DNA of 64,000 bases from Chiridota heheva (taxonomy: Eukaryota > Echinodermata > Holothuroidea > Apodida > Chiridotidae): contig JAIGNY010001647.1 in the NCBI GenBank assembly GCA_020152595.1, positions 787,001 through 851,000 of the forward strand, read 5' to 3'. The notes under the pieces are model-generated. The model was not told the DNA's origin, did not search any database, and was given only the letters and a program-made list of their open reading frames with translations. Positions 1 through 12,253 of this stretch are shown here, one piece after another (position 1 is the first letter of the stretch; each line of letters begins with the position of its first letter). Made by a program: the position numbers and the translations under genes.

Positions 1-225
1 CTTAGACCCCTCCCCCAGGACGGCGGTCATTAAAGTAGTGTGGGCCTCCACTCCTGAAGTTGCCCATGGGCATCCACATGGCGAAATCCGACCCTGGCAA
101 GGAGACTGAAGTGTCTTGCTCAAGGACACAATGCAGGGCCCGTGGCGGGAATCAAACCCGGTTCCTTTCGCATACGAGCATCAGTTTTCTTATGCCTGTT
201 AACAACTGAGTAACTGAGTGTAAGT
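1..225 (-). repeat. tRNA-derived SINE copy (left end outside window)
   Basis: Read on the minus strand this contains a box-B-like GGTTTGATTCCC segment (around 150-162) followed by a body with TGTCCTTGAGCAAGACACTT. The same head and body recur at 53540-53657, where the box A is better preserved. Here box A is degenerate (around 195-215). The 3' part (1-100) differs from the other copy, so the family probably has more than one tail. A degenerate copy is most likely. The match is by eye. Confidence 0.6.
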
Positions 226-305
226 CTTAACTTTGTGATATGAGGTGAAAGTGGAAAGTTTGTCCGTGGATGATTGTGGGTGCATGCGTGAGTGCGGGTA
301 GGTGG

Positions 306-1802
306 CAGGGGCTAAGCCAAGGAGGAGGGGGGGCAGGGGGGGCTGAGATTTTTCCGATGATACTTTTTTTTTACCATAAGATAATACTTAGTCACGGTTT
401 ACGTAATTTTTCTTCAATTTTTTATTCAATTTTTTCTTCAATATTTCTTTTATTCTTGAGTAATTTTTGAGTAATTTTCTTTTACATTTTGGGATAATTT
501 TTCTTCCATTTACGATAAATTTTCAGCAATTGTCTGTAAATTTCCTTCGATGTTTGGGAAATGTCTTACAATTTTGGGCAATTTCCTTCATTCTCGTGCA
601 GTTGTCTTCAATTTTTGGACAATTTCCTTTATCTTGGGGTAATTTTTCTTTGATTTTTAGTAAATGTTCTTCATTTTTGAAAAATTTCCTTCATTTTTTT
701 AGGCAGTTATTCTTTGATTTTCGTTAAATTTTCTTCAATTTTGGTAAAATTTATTAAATGTTGGGAAATTTTCTTCATTTGAGCCAATTTTTTTAAATTT
801 TCATCAATTTTCTGGAAATTTTATTCAATGTTTGTGAAATAACTTTCAATCTTTGAGAAATTTTTATCTGTTCATTCTCGTGTAACTTTTGGAAAAAAAC
901 TTTCCTCCTCATTTTGGGACAATTCATTTTCTAATTTTGGTAAAAAATTCAATTTTCAAGAAATTTACTTCAATATTTATGAATAATGTTTTAATGTTTA
1001 GGAAATTTCTTTCTTTCTCGTTCGATTTGTGGGAATTTTCTTGATTTAGGGACAATTTGTTCGATTTTCGGTCAATTTTCGGCAGATTTCCTTTATTTTG
1101 GAGAAATTTTCTTCAATTTTTGGTAAGTTTTCTTAAATTTTTAGGAAATTTTCTTCAACAGTTCAATGTTTGAGATATCTCTTCTTCGATTTACTATAAA
1201 TTTTCATCAATTGTCGGTAAATTTCCTTCAATGTTTGGGAAATGTCTTTCAATTTTGGGCGATTTCATTATTCTTGTGCAGTTTTCTTCAATTTTCGGAC
1301 AATTTCCTTTATTTTGGGGCAATTTTTCTTCAATTTTTGGTAAATTTTCTTCAATTTTGGTAATTTTTTTTAATGTTAAAAAATGTATTTCATTTTCAGT
1401 TTTCTACACAAATGTTTTTCAATTTTTTTTAATTTTTCAATTTTGGAAATTTCCTTAATTTTAAAACAATTTTCTTCAATTTTGGTAAATTTTCTTCAAT
1501 TTTGGAACAATTTTCAATTTTTTTTTTTTCGAATTTTGGAAAATTTATCAATTAAATTTACTAAAATTTCAATTTTTGGGAAATTTCTTTAATTTTTGCT
1601 TAATAATTTCCCAATTTTCCCTATCTAGCAATCTAGAGAAAGCCTTTCAGGAAGGACCTTTCTCTCTGCTTTTCGCTTATAAGACCCTTGTCCCAATATG
1701 TTCCATTAATTGTGTCAAAACTGCTCATAAAACACGTTATCACATCATCCCTGGTTTGGTTTGGCTTGGCCCCCCTGACATCTTATCCTGGCTACGCCCT
1801 TG
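306..1802 (+). mobile_element. hAT-like non-autonomous element filled by an AT-rich minisatellite
   Basis: An identical 8-bp direct repeat, GTAGGTGG, flanks the unit (298-305 and 1803-1810). The ends are imperfect inverted repeats: CAGGGGCTAAGCCA on the left, and CAAGGGCGTAGCCA when the right end is read in reverse. Eight-bp target duplications and CAGNG-type ends are typical of the hAT superfamily. The interior (about 375-1635) is a degenerate array of roughly 20-25 bp units of the type TTTTCTTCAATTTTGGGAAAT, bounded by unique sequence. The same outer segments and the same type of interior recur at 11344-12245. There is no transposase, and the reading frames inside are low-complexity. Orientation is arbitrary. 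Confidence 0.75.
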
Positions 1803-1810
1803 GTAGGTGG

Positions 1811-3648
1811 TTGTACTGGTAGGGGATTTTGCGTAATTCCATTGTCACAAATATTTTTTTCTTAATCTTATGAAATTTATATAGCCTCCATAGGCCTTAT
1901 TTATTTTATACTATTCTTGTGTTCTGAGTGTGTGGGTCTTTGTCAGCATAATTGAATATATATGGCACTGGTACCAATCACACTGTCACAAGAGTTTAGT
2001 CAAAAATCAATAAAAGCTTTCGTTCGATAGAATAGTGCACTCCATCACATTACACGCGGTGCTGGGCCAATCTAATTACAATTTTCACATCTGCTATACT
2101 TTTCTAAGCAAACAGAAAAAAAAAAATTCAAAATCGGATAAAAAGTGACAATTTTACAGCATTTTGAATCTTCAGACTTTATTCCGCAAATTATATCTAA
2201 ATTTTGTGACATTTTCTTCAATTCTTCGCCAATGTAAGAAAAATTTGAAAAATTTACATTCAAGATTTTGAGCTTTCTTCTCCCATGCATTACAATTTTT
2301 GCATACATTAACATTTATTTTATAGTTTTTGATTAGCAATAACTCGAGAAAATTTAAAGACTACTCTGTTCAGAATTAAAATTTCTTTCTGGTGCATCAA
2401 ATATATCTACCTGTCCATATATCCTTAAATGTATTGCTAAAGTTTGCCCAAATAAAATTGTATTATATATGAAGAATTTGTGAAGTACTGCATAATAAAG
2501 AATCACACCTCTGAAAAACTGCATTCAATTCTTTCAATGTCATTCAAAGAATTTCTGCTATTGAAAATAATGAGAATGTATAATCGATATTTTTTTTTCG
2601 ACTTAGCTAATGGTAGAAATTCCCATCCCCTTCAATGTTACTTGGAAGATAATTATAAAACAAACATATTTACAAACAAACAGATATTCCTGTGTGGTCT
2701 ACATGGTCACACGTTACAAATTTGCATATTAAGCCCTGAAAAGTACATGTATTTAATTGTGAATTTCGACTTGTCAATCAAGGTTATATTATACTGTTAT
2801 ATGAAAGACGACTTGTATGAAACAATTTGGGCTTAATATCAATATCTTATTCCGTTAAGGAGAATTTTGAGACAAATTTCAACTGGGCCCCTTTTGTCAT
2901 AACTCCTGCATTAAAAAGCCTTCCTTCTCCCATAATTACCGGGCAAAAACTCAATGCCATTTTGTGTAAAGTCCTTCCAACTGCCAACAGTTTTTCGTTT
3001 AGTATCAAAACATTAAAAATGTTGATCAATTACGTGTTTTAGTTTATCAGTGAAAAACAACAAAATTAATTGAAGGAATCATACAGTTCACCTGTTCTTA
3101 AAATCATTCCGGCGGGGACCAAATTAAACCTTAAGAAAAATAATCAAATTTATTGTGGGGGAAAATTTACTATCACACCAGGATTAGCATATCCATTTTA
3201 TACAGTTGTATGAAAGAGGCCGACTTCAAAAGAAACAAAATGGTGAAGAAAGCGTTCAAACATTTTTCCCCAAGATATTAAAGTTTAAAGCTCTTTCTTA
3301 TCTGATCAGCTGATAGAAATGACTGGTGTAAGTCTACTATGGAAAGTTGGTGTCGTCATCCTCACATTCTTAACAGTTGCTACTGTATTTTAAAGAAAGT
3401 TTGTTTAATTTTTCTCCTCTATATATTCTTTTTCCTCGAACTTTCTTCAGGTGATATATTATAAATACCATTTCTAAATTCAGTTTTCATACTACCTTTT
3501 CGAAATATCCCATGGTTTTTCAGCCACTTTCCTTTCGTATCCATTTTTGAGGAATCAACCTCGCATTTAATTTCTTAATATCACGCACTGTGAGGTTCAG
3601 GAGATGCAACGGATGACAAAATTGAGGAAAAATGTGAAGATGACACAT
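1811..3648. other. AT-rich stretch, no gene recognised
   Basis: I see no coding exon or RNA gene here. Open frames at 2072-2314 and 2480-2836 have AT-driven composition and no recognisable family. The segment from 2830 (TCTTATTCCGTTAAGGAG) resembles a motif inside the terminal repeats of the MITE at 23557-24134, so part of it is probably an old repeat copy. Confidence 0.5.
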
Positions 3649-3659
3649 TCAGACACCAT

Positions 3660-5290
3660 CGAGATGTACCGGGAGGAATACAACAAGGGTGGAGGACAGG
3701 AGGGATGGAGGACTGGAGAGATGGAGGAACCATGGAGGTGGAGAGACCATTAGAAGGATCATGGGAGGGGAAGTACCATTAGGAAGACCATGGGAGGAGA
3801 GACCATTAGAACGACCACGTGAGGAGGAGCCATTGGGAGAACTATGGGAGGAGTGACCATTAGAAGGACCATGGGAGGAGAGACCATTAGAACGACCACG
3901 TGCGGAGGGGCCATTAGGAGGACTATGGGAGGAGTGACTATTAGAAGGACCATGGGAGGAGAGACTATAAGGAAGGACTATGGGAGGAGGAGGGACCATT
4001 AAGAGGACAATGGGATGGAGAGGGACCATTAGGAAGACCATGGGAGGAGAAGAGATCATTAGGAGGAACCATGGGAGGAAGAGGGATCATAAGGAAGGAC
4101 CATGGGAGGAAAGGTGACCATTAGAAGGACCATGGGATGAGGATGGACCTTTAGGAGGGACTATGGGAGGAGGAGAGACCATTAGGAGGACCATGGGAGG
4201 GGAGGGACCATTAGAAGGACCATGGGAGGAGTCGGGACCATTAGGAGGAACCATGGAAGGAGGGGGACCAATAGGAAGACCATTTAAGGAGGGACCATTA
4301 GGAGGAACCATGGGAGGACGAAGGACCATTAAGAGGGACTATGGGAGAAGGATTGGCCATTAGAAGGACCCTGGGAGGAGGAACGACCATAAGAAAGGCC
4401 TGTGGGAAAAGGAGGGGCCATTAGGAGGACCAACGCAGGAGCGGAACCATTAGGAGGACCATGTGAGGGGGTACCATTGAAGGAAGCATGGAAGGGGGAG
4501 GTTCTATTAGGAGGACCATGTGAGGACGAAAGACCATTAGGAGTGACTATGAGAGGACGAGGGACCATTAAGAAGAACCATGGGACGAGGAGGGACCATT
4601 AAAAGTGCCATGGGAGGAGGAGGAACAATTAGAAGGAGCCATGGGAGGATTAGGGACCATTAGAAGGGACATGGGAGGAGGGACCATTAGGAGGAACCAT
4701 GGCAGTGGAGGGACCATTAGAAGAGCCATGGGAGTGGGAGAGACCATTAGAAGTACCATGTGAGGAGGAGGGACCATTAGAAGTAACCATGGGAGGGACA
4801 ATGATAAAGTGAAGGACCTTGGGGGGGAGGGAGGGACCTTGGGAGGGATAAATGCAGTGAAGGACCTTGGTTGAGATAAAGGGAGGGGGATTATGGGACA
4901 GATGGGACCATTAGAGAGATGATACTATGAGAGGGATGGAACATGGGATGGATGGACCATGTGAAGGATGGGATGGGTGGAAAAGGGGAGGGATGGACCA
5001 TGGGAGGGATGGACAATGTGATGGATGGATCATGGGAGAGATTAACAATGGGAGGGATGATAGGCCATGGGAGTAATGATGTGCTATGGATTGAATAGAC
5101 AATGGGAGGGAGGGACAATAGGAGGATTGTGGACCATGGGATGGAGGAACAATGGGATGAATGGTGGGCCATTAGAGGGATGATGGGTCATGAATTGAAT
5201 GGAAAATTGGATGGAAGGACCAAAGGATGGATGGTGGACCATGGGATGGATGGACTATGGGAGGGACCATGGAAAGGACTCTTCATAGGA
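3660..5290. repeat. Purine-rich minisatellite, GGGACCATTAGGAGGACCAT-type units
   Basis: About 1.6 kb of degenerate units of roughly 28-32 bp. The plus strand is almost all purine except for the recurring ACCATTAG and ACCATGG blocks. From about 4890 the unit changes to a shorter GGGATGGATGGACCAT type, so the array has at least two subfamilies. It yields open frames on both strands (for example 3649-4059 minus and 4163-4363 plus) that are repeat translations and not proteins. The block CCATGG recurs in most units. Confidence 0.85.
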
Positions 5291-6573
5291 AGGAGTGTAT
5301 GGGTAAGACCTCACTTTGTAAATAATCAATCAAGAAATAAAAAATCTTGTTTTTAAATGTCTGTCTTATTCGTCCGTGTGATGATGTTGCTTATGTTTTC
5401 TTTTTCATTAAACTTTATTCATCCGTCATTTTAATCACATCTCTATTTTCAACATAATGTAACATCACCTGCAGCTGAACAAGATGCTGAAGTACTTTTT
5501 TGTCTTCGGATTTTTAACTGTTTAATACAAAATGGACATATTTAGAAATGAAATTAATCTTCTAAATGGTCATTTTCTAGCTTTGAGATTTTTCACATCT
5601 CAAGATATATGTAAAATTTTAAAGGTCTATGGACTAGCAATTTCTATATTGGTCAAAAGAGTTATGACTAATCCAAATTTGATCAGCTTGTGCTTGAACC
5701 GCTCCTCCTGCCCCATGCATACAGAAAGACACCCACATAAATCGCACTGAAAATTATGTCATCAATTGCAATGCACATTGTGTCAATTCCACATTCATGC
5801 AGATGTCATACAAGACTATATACATAGTCATACAAGTGTGACGTCACTACAACCATTCTGGCAATATGCGTACCATGATGCGTGCACAGATATTATGAAT
5901 GAGTAGAAAGTTTGCACTTATTTTCATGCGCACAAACTGCATCATCTAAATGATAAATATTGGAGAGCGTAAATGCACAATCGAACGCTGTGGGCCAAGA
6001 GCTTTAGGCGCAGTGTGTCTGATTGAGCAGTTACGCTCCTTGACTAAATATAATGAGTGGTAAGTCGTGCGTCTGAATTCCATCATGCGTGTTAATACTC
6101 TCCGATTTTGTAAGCGTCAATCTTTGGTGGATGCGCATTCAAAGTAACAATTACATTACGTCATAAACAGTAAGAAAACTGATCCGGGAACTTTGTCTAA
6201 CATACAAGCAAATATACGGAAAGCAAAAAAATGGTTTAAAATACTTTATATATCGGCCTATTTCTACTTTATATGAATAGAAAATTCCGGCAATAGAATC
6301 AGTTGAACCCTTGCAATTAGGGAATTACCCTCAGGCTAGGCCTATATACAATGCAAATGTGTATCCCCTTTTAAAGTTTGAGAGCTTAAACCCCGAATAT
6401 AATTATCTTTGCCGTAAAATTGTCTTAACTATTTATAAACTACGGCCTAATTATATGAATAACTGAGTCATGACGCTTTACGAAATTCGTGAACGGGACT
6501 TTATTATATCAGACCATATTGTTTAAAAACTATTGTTGCAATGATCTAGAATTAATCTTGAATTCTTAAAGTG
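5291..6573. other. Mixed-composition region, no gene recognised
   Basis: No coding exon is recognised. From about 5820 to 6180 the sequence is visibly richer in CpG-containing words (GCGTGC, TGCGCA, TACGCTCC) than its surroundings. That would fit an undermethylated or regulatory segment downstream of the candidate exon at 6685-6885, but this is inference from composition only. Confidence 0.35.
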
Positions 6574-6999
6574 TTAATCATTATTCTTCCATTTTGCAAT
6601 CAGGGCTTCATCATCTTCAAAACCTGTAGGTATCCATGATTGTTTTCTCTTCTTAAGAAGTAGACAACAACCTGCATCACTTACCTCAACTCCCCGCCTT
6701 TTAATGATCTTGGCACAAAATGCCGAGCAGCCTGCACTTTCTTCTATCCCATGCTCCCGTTTGTATATTGTCTCGGTGATCTTGGCACCTTTAGCCATGG
6801 CCCTCATATATTCTTCGCCCTCATCTGGAGAAACCTTGGCGCTCAAAGCTGGAAAACAGCACAAAAAATCGGCAATTCGACCCATTTTTGCACGACAGAT
6901 TCTAAAATGAAGTTCACGGTAAGCGTAGCGAATATGATCTGTTGACCTAAATGCTGGAACGCTTTGTGATGAGTGCGCGTAATATAGATTACGTAACAA
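6574..6999 (-). CDS. Candidate coding exon of an unidentified small protein
   Basis: A 141-codon open frame with non-repetitive, protein-like composition. I do not recognise a family. A likely real start is the internal ATG at 6885, in good context (AAAAATGG). From there 67 codons run to a strong donor, GAG|GTAAGT, with the exon ending at 6685. The predicted N-terminus is MGRIADFLCCFPALS: a glycine at position 2 and a Cys pair at 9-10, which could suit lipid anchoring. The mid-part is charged (SPDEGEEYMRAMAKG) and is followed by three further cysteines. If the donor is used, the last codons of the open frame are intron. The downstream exon was not found before the repeats at 5290. It could also be an old retrogene fragment or a chance frame. 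Confidence 0.35.
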   Translation of the reverse strand: MLRNLYYAHSSQSVPAFRSTDHIRYAYRELHFRICRAKMGRIADFLCCFPALSAKVSPDEGEEYMRAMAKGAKITETIYKREHGIEESAGCSAFCAKIIKRRGVEVSDAGCCLLLKKRKQSWIPTGFEDDEALIAKWKNND

Positions 7000-9900
7000 T
7001 GCGCAGACTGGATTTTGGTCATCTTCGTTAATAAATATTCATGTCCATAGTTAGTCTGACGTCATCAGATCATATTGCGATGTATGTATGTGTTACGCGC
7101 GCACCGAGTACGAGAAGAATATTGAAACTATGTCAAGATTATCTTACATGAGAGCGTGGTTAATTATTGCGCCTCTTTGCTTTCAGATTCTAAAAAATTA
7201 TTCTTGCAAAAATTTTAACCCTTACTCTCTCTCTACCAAGGCTTTGAAAAATGCGAGCACAATTTTCATAACTTGTTTTTTTCATATGCATTTCTGAAAA
7301 CTTTCCTCTTATTTTCTTTCATTACAAATTTGATTGCAATGAAAACTAAGATATTTATCTTTTCAGTAATAAAAGCCAAATTAGGAATTATTAGACAAAA
7401 ATATGCAAATTAAGCAATTTTTGGCTAAATTTTCAAGCTACTTTTTCTAAAAAAAACCTGTAATATGACTCCTATAAAAAAAGTTACATTTTGCAATAAC
7501 TTTTGATCAGAATTTGCTACACCACTTCAAAGGAGTGACATTTAAAAGTATTTACAAAAGAAAATATCAAGATGTTCCCCCTGTAATACATCACAAGTTC
7601 AAGTTCGTAACATTTATGAGACGTTATATAAAAAAAAAGTTATTCTAATGCGTCTAACATTCATGTAAACATAAATCAAAATAATACTTATTAAGAATAG
7701 TAAAAATAGTAATATGTAAATGCAATAAAAATGTAAACATTAAAGAACATAATTGAAAGCACAATCGTAAAGATAAAGAGTATATCTGTATATGAGCGTT
7801 TACAGGTAGCATAGTTACATTGCTTTACAACTAACAACCACTATGGATGGCGTCATCAAATTCTATCAAAATTGGTAAAACATTTACCATTTTACAGCGT
7901 TTTTTAAATTCCGGCACAATTTTGGGGCAAACTTGGTACTTTTGTTTGTAAATTCCATTTCTTTCAAGAGGTGTAGCAAATTATGATCTAGTGGCGGCTC
8001 CAGAATTTGGGTCATGGAGGAAAGAGAGGGCAAATTTTGTTTCACGGAGACAAAAGCAAATGAATCGGATAAAATATGTCACTTTACAAATTGTCTGGGG
8101 AAAAGTGGAGAGGTTTAGGAGGGGGAGGGGGCATAGCGATCTTGTGGGACAATTTACACCACCACTGTTTTGACCAAAATCTTTTTGCGTCTTTATCATA
8201 ACCCCAATCAATTTCTAACAAAGAGAATTTTCCAGCATTTTTAATGACCAAGATGTAAGAAAGAACTTGAAAGAATTACACAGATATTTTGAGCTTCTCA
8301 CTATGTCATACATAACGAATTTGCAAAAATAAAAAAAACTGTTTATTAAAAACTCAAAACTAAAAGTGATGATTTTATAACTTACAAATTGATTTGTTCA
8401 TTTTTTAATACTCTTTTAACCCATACAGAAATTGTCCATAGACAAGTAAATGTTGGAATTCAGTTGAAGGGATTCAAGAGATTTGTTTGAATGTTCCATA
8501 GCTTTTGCATAGAGATTGGCATCAATTATGCAAATTGACACCTGAGATTTAAAAACGTCAAATAGTCAACATCCAACCAATTTTCTTACTAGGATGGTTG
8601 TTGATATGAATTCAAGTGGTTTAGTTACTGTTTTCTCTACACCCCCATATAACTTTAGAAAAAGTGCGTAGTTACGTAACACTCCATCGTGTGCCCCCAC
8701 AGAGGGTCCAGTCTCAAACCTGACACCCCCTGGAACACCAATTGAGAGGGTCCTTACATCATATTTTGTTTACACAATTGAAGGTTATCTTAATCACATT
8801 AGGGATCTATTATTTGATAAACAAATAAGAGATCCCTGATTACATACCTATGATGTTTCCTGGACGAGAGGCTAGTAGCCTGAGATTCCAGACCTAGAAC
8901 TGTCAAGTAATTGGTGACTCTCGGCCTTGAAGTGAAAGCAAAAAGTAAGATTACACCAGTGCTCATCCAGCCTGTTACTAAACAAATTTAGATTGCATGC
9001 TTCCACGACTTCCTTAGGTAAATTATCTTATAACTTGCAAATCCGGTTGAAGAAAAAAATTATGTCGAACGCTGGTGAATGAATGTGATTGAAGAGTGTT
9101 TCTGTTTTAGAACCTCTTGTTCTAGTCTTATTACGAATAGGTAATACATTTACAACTCTTGTATCATATATAGCTTGACCTAATATAAGAAATCCTGGAG
9201 TGACTCCGGGCGGAGTGTCATATCCTGAGCTAGGTTTACAGCAAAAAATAAACAAGATGGGCTAGCATTATAATATTAAACACGTTTAAAAATGACAGTT
9301 TAACAAATTGAAAAATGTAGGTTTTGGTAAGTCTTTTTCCTTTCAAGCAGAACATTTTTTGGGCTTCCTAAATTTGTTGGGCTTCCTAAATTTCAACCCA
9401 TGCTTTGAAGTTAACCAATCAAAAACAAAACGACATCATAAAATTGATCGTAAATATATCGTAAATATATCAACAAATCAAGGTTTCTGATTGGTTGAAA
9501 CACTGACACAATTATTGACAAGCCGATAAGACCCCCTCCCATTCAATTTTTTAAAATAGTCGTTTCATATAATAATGATAGTACTGCATCTTGTTAATTT
9601 TCAATAACTGACAATGATGCTCGATAAGTCACACCAATTCCGCCCCACCCCACCCCCTTCGAAAATGAGAAAATTGCCAAATTTAACCTAATAGTTATGT
9701 ATCATTGTAGATGTTTGATTTACTTATTTTTTTTCTCTCTCCCTTTTCTTTTCTTTACTTTTCTTTTCAGCCATTCTAATTTTGATTTGAGTTTTTGTAC
9801 GTAAAATGATTTAGAGTAATTGATATTAATAAGTATTATTTTCTGTTTTCCTCCTTTTCCAGTTATGTTTATTTATTTTGTTATGTATGCATAAATTATT

Positions 9901-10227
9901 TTGTTAATGTTTTTGATGTTGATGTACAAAGCTGGAAATAAACTGTTGTCGTTGTCATTGTCAAAAATATTACTCTAGCAGAGACCCCTATAAAAAAAAA
10001 CAGAATGTATATACAGACAATATATACACGATTTTCAAGTACAATTCGTATAAGTATATAACAATTAGACAACCGCAGAGAAAGGTTATGAATAACTATC
10101 AGTGGAACAGAGGACGCCATCATTTCCAATGTATCCCTGCTTTACTAGCCATCACAAAATGTATCATTTTAAATATATAAGGATAAAATTTGCTTGCAAC
10201 TCAGTGTATATACTGTGTTAACGCGTT
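7000..10227. other. AT-rich region, no gene recognised
   Basis: No exon or RNA gene is supported. At about 7989 a TAGTGGCGGCTCC block looks like the end of a hAT-like element of the kind seen elsewhere here, but I could not find its partner end. Small direct repeats occur at 9358-9395 (GGGCTTCCTAAATTT twice) and at 9450-9475. Confidence 0.4.
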
Positions 10228-10805
10228 ATGGTTCACTCCCATTTTTCCATTCATATTTTTTAATAATAGCAACTAGCTCCAAACAAAAATCCTAAGCCTA
10301 AGTTTTGGCGCCAAATCGTTTTGATTTATATAAGAGCAAGCTCCTTGATAAGAGCACGGTCCATTTAGGTACGTTGCAGTTTTGAATTCTTTCAACTTTA
10401 TCTAACTGAGGGAAATTGCTTCTGCATAATCTTACCTTAAGATGTGAACAAAACGGCTACAGGTTTCTGTTTATGATCTCAAGCATTGCAATATTTACTT
10501 TTTATGTAGCAAAATTCGTAAATAGTCATAAATTTAACACCCAAAAATTTGCAATCAATTAATTTTGAAATACTCCATGCATGACTAGATAAGTTTCACT
10601 CCATTTTTCCACTCATATTTTGTTAAAAAGCAACTAGCACCAAACAACATAATTTTACCTCAAGATATATAAAACGGCTACAAGACTTCAAGCATGGCAA
10701 TGTTTTCGTTTTTATGATAGTAAAATTCGTAAGCCATATATTTCACAACCGAAATTTTATCTCCGAAAATTCGCAATCAATTAATTTTGAAAAACTGGGC
10801 TTAGT
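10228..10805. repeat. Diverged tandem duplication, two copies
   Basis: Copy 1 (about 10230-10577) and copy 2 (about 10588-10800) share in order: TTCACTCC-ATTTTTCCA, AGCAACTAGC-CCAAACAA, an AAAACGGCTACA block, a CTTCAAGCAT/CTCAAGCATT block, AAAATTCGTAA and GCAATCAATTAATTTTGAAA. Copy 2 is shorter and diverged. No coding content is seen. Confidence 0.6.
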
Positions 10806-11343
10806 TTTATATATTTCGACCAAAAACAAAAGTTAATTTTTATTTATTCATAAACGGATTCCGTGGATTGTGGACTTAAAGAGGTCAGCATGTTTAATAA
10901 GAGAGTAAAAAATAAAGGAAGTCTCAATTTATCAATATTTTAGGTGTAAACAAGGGTGTAGCGAGGAGGTTTCCAGTCGGGAGGGGTTGCAAGCTTCTTT
11001 TTTTTTGCCGACAGGCATTACTGATTTGCCGATAAGATTTAATTTCCAATAATACGATATAAGGCCCTCATTCCACACCTACAAACACGTTGACTTTGAT
11101 CCTATCTGTGTTTGTCTAAGGACTGGGGGAGCAAGCACATAGTCAGACCAGTCAAATAGGGACACATTCAGGAAAATTGTGAAGAGCAATAAAAAAGGTA
11201 ATTTTTCATGTCCCGAAAAATCTTAAATTTTACATTAAAATTTACCACCCGTAACTTTTATTATTATTAAAAACCTAACTCTCCGATATCGGCTATGACG
11301 ACCATCGAAATATGTGAGGAGTTGAACGAGTTGTAGATATATG

Positions 11344-12245
11344 CAGGGGCAGAACCAGAGAGGGGGGCATAGCCCCCTGAGATTTTTCCGATGATACTTT
11401 TTTTACCATGAGATAATTCTTAGTCACGGTTCAAGTAAATTTTCATGAATTTTCATTCAATGTTTGGGAATTTTTGTTCAATCTTTGGGAAATTTCCTTC
11501 ATTCTCGTGCAATTTTCGGAAGATCCCTTCGTTTTGAGGCAGTTTTTCTTTAGTTGTTGCTTAATTTTCTTCAATGTTTGGGAAATGTCTTTCAATGTTG
11601 GACAATTTCCTTAATTCTCTGGCAGTTTTCTTCCATTTTCGGAAAATTTCCTTTATTTTGGAGCCATTTTTCTTCGTTCAACCAAGTTTCTTCAAATTGT
11701 GGGGGAATTTCCTTCAACTGTTTAATGTTGTTTGGGACATTTCCTTTATTTTGGTTAAGTTTTCTTCCATTTTCGGTAAATTTTGTTCAATTTGTGGGAA
11801 ATTTCCTTCAATATTTGTGATATCCCTTTCAATGTTTGGAAAATCTATTTAATGTCGTCTAATTTTTGGGAAATTTCCTTCAATGTTTGGGATATTTCTA
11901 ATTTCTGGGAAATGTCTTTCATTCTCGTGTCATTTTCGGAAAATTTCCTTAATTTGGGGGCAAATTTTCTTCGATTTTTATCAATTATTCGGAAATGTTC
12001 CCAAATTTCAACAAAGTTTCAAAAGATTTTACTAAGATTTCCTTCAATATTTTGATAAATATTTCCCACTCGAAAACCTTTCTCTTTGCTCCCCGCTTAA
12101 AAGACCATGCACCAATATGTTTCATCATTAATGATCATGTCAAAACTGCTCACAAAACACGTTATCCCATCATCCCTAGTTTGGTTTGACTTGTTCGCCC
12201 CCCCTTCCTCTTCCCCTCCCTTATATTTTATCTGCTCCGTTCCTG
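11344..12245 (+). mobile_element. Second copy of the minisatellite-bearing hAT-like element
   Basis: The left part (GAGATTTTTCCGATGATAC, then TTAGTCACGGTT) and the right part (CTTTCTCTTTGCT, CAAAACTGCTCACAAAACAC, ATCATCCCTAGTTTGGTTT) match the element at 306-1802 in the same order and orientation. The flanks are GATATATG (11336-11343) and GATATATA (12246-12253), 7 of 8 identical, consistent with a target duplication. The interior array of TTTGGGAAATTTCCTTCAA-like units is about 0.6 kb, half the length of the other copy, so the array expanded or contracted independently. Confidence 0.7.
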
Positions 12246-12253
12246 GATATATA

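Noticed and set aside
270..1806. Phe/Leu/Ser-rich frames, suggestive of membrane proteins
   Set aside because: They come from the TTTCTTCAATTTTGG minisatellite within the hAT-like element; the same happens at 11554-12055.
3649..5356. Many Pro/Ser/His- or Gly/Glu-rich frames
   Set aside because: Repeat translations of the purine-rich minisatellite, with matching frames on both strands.
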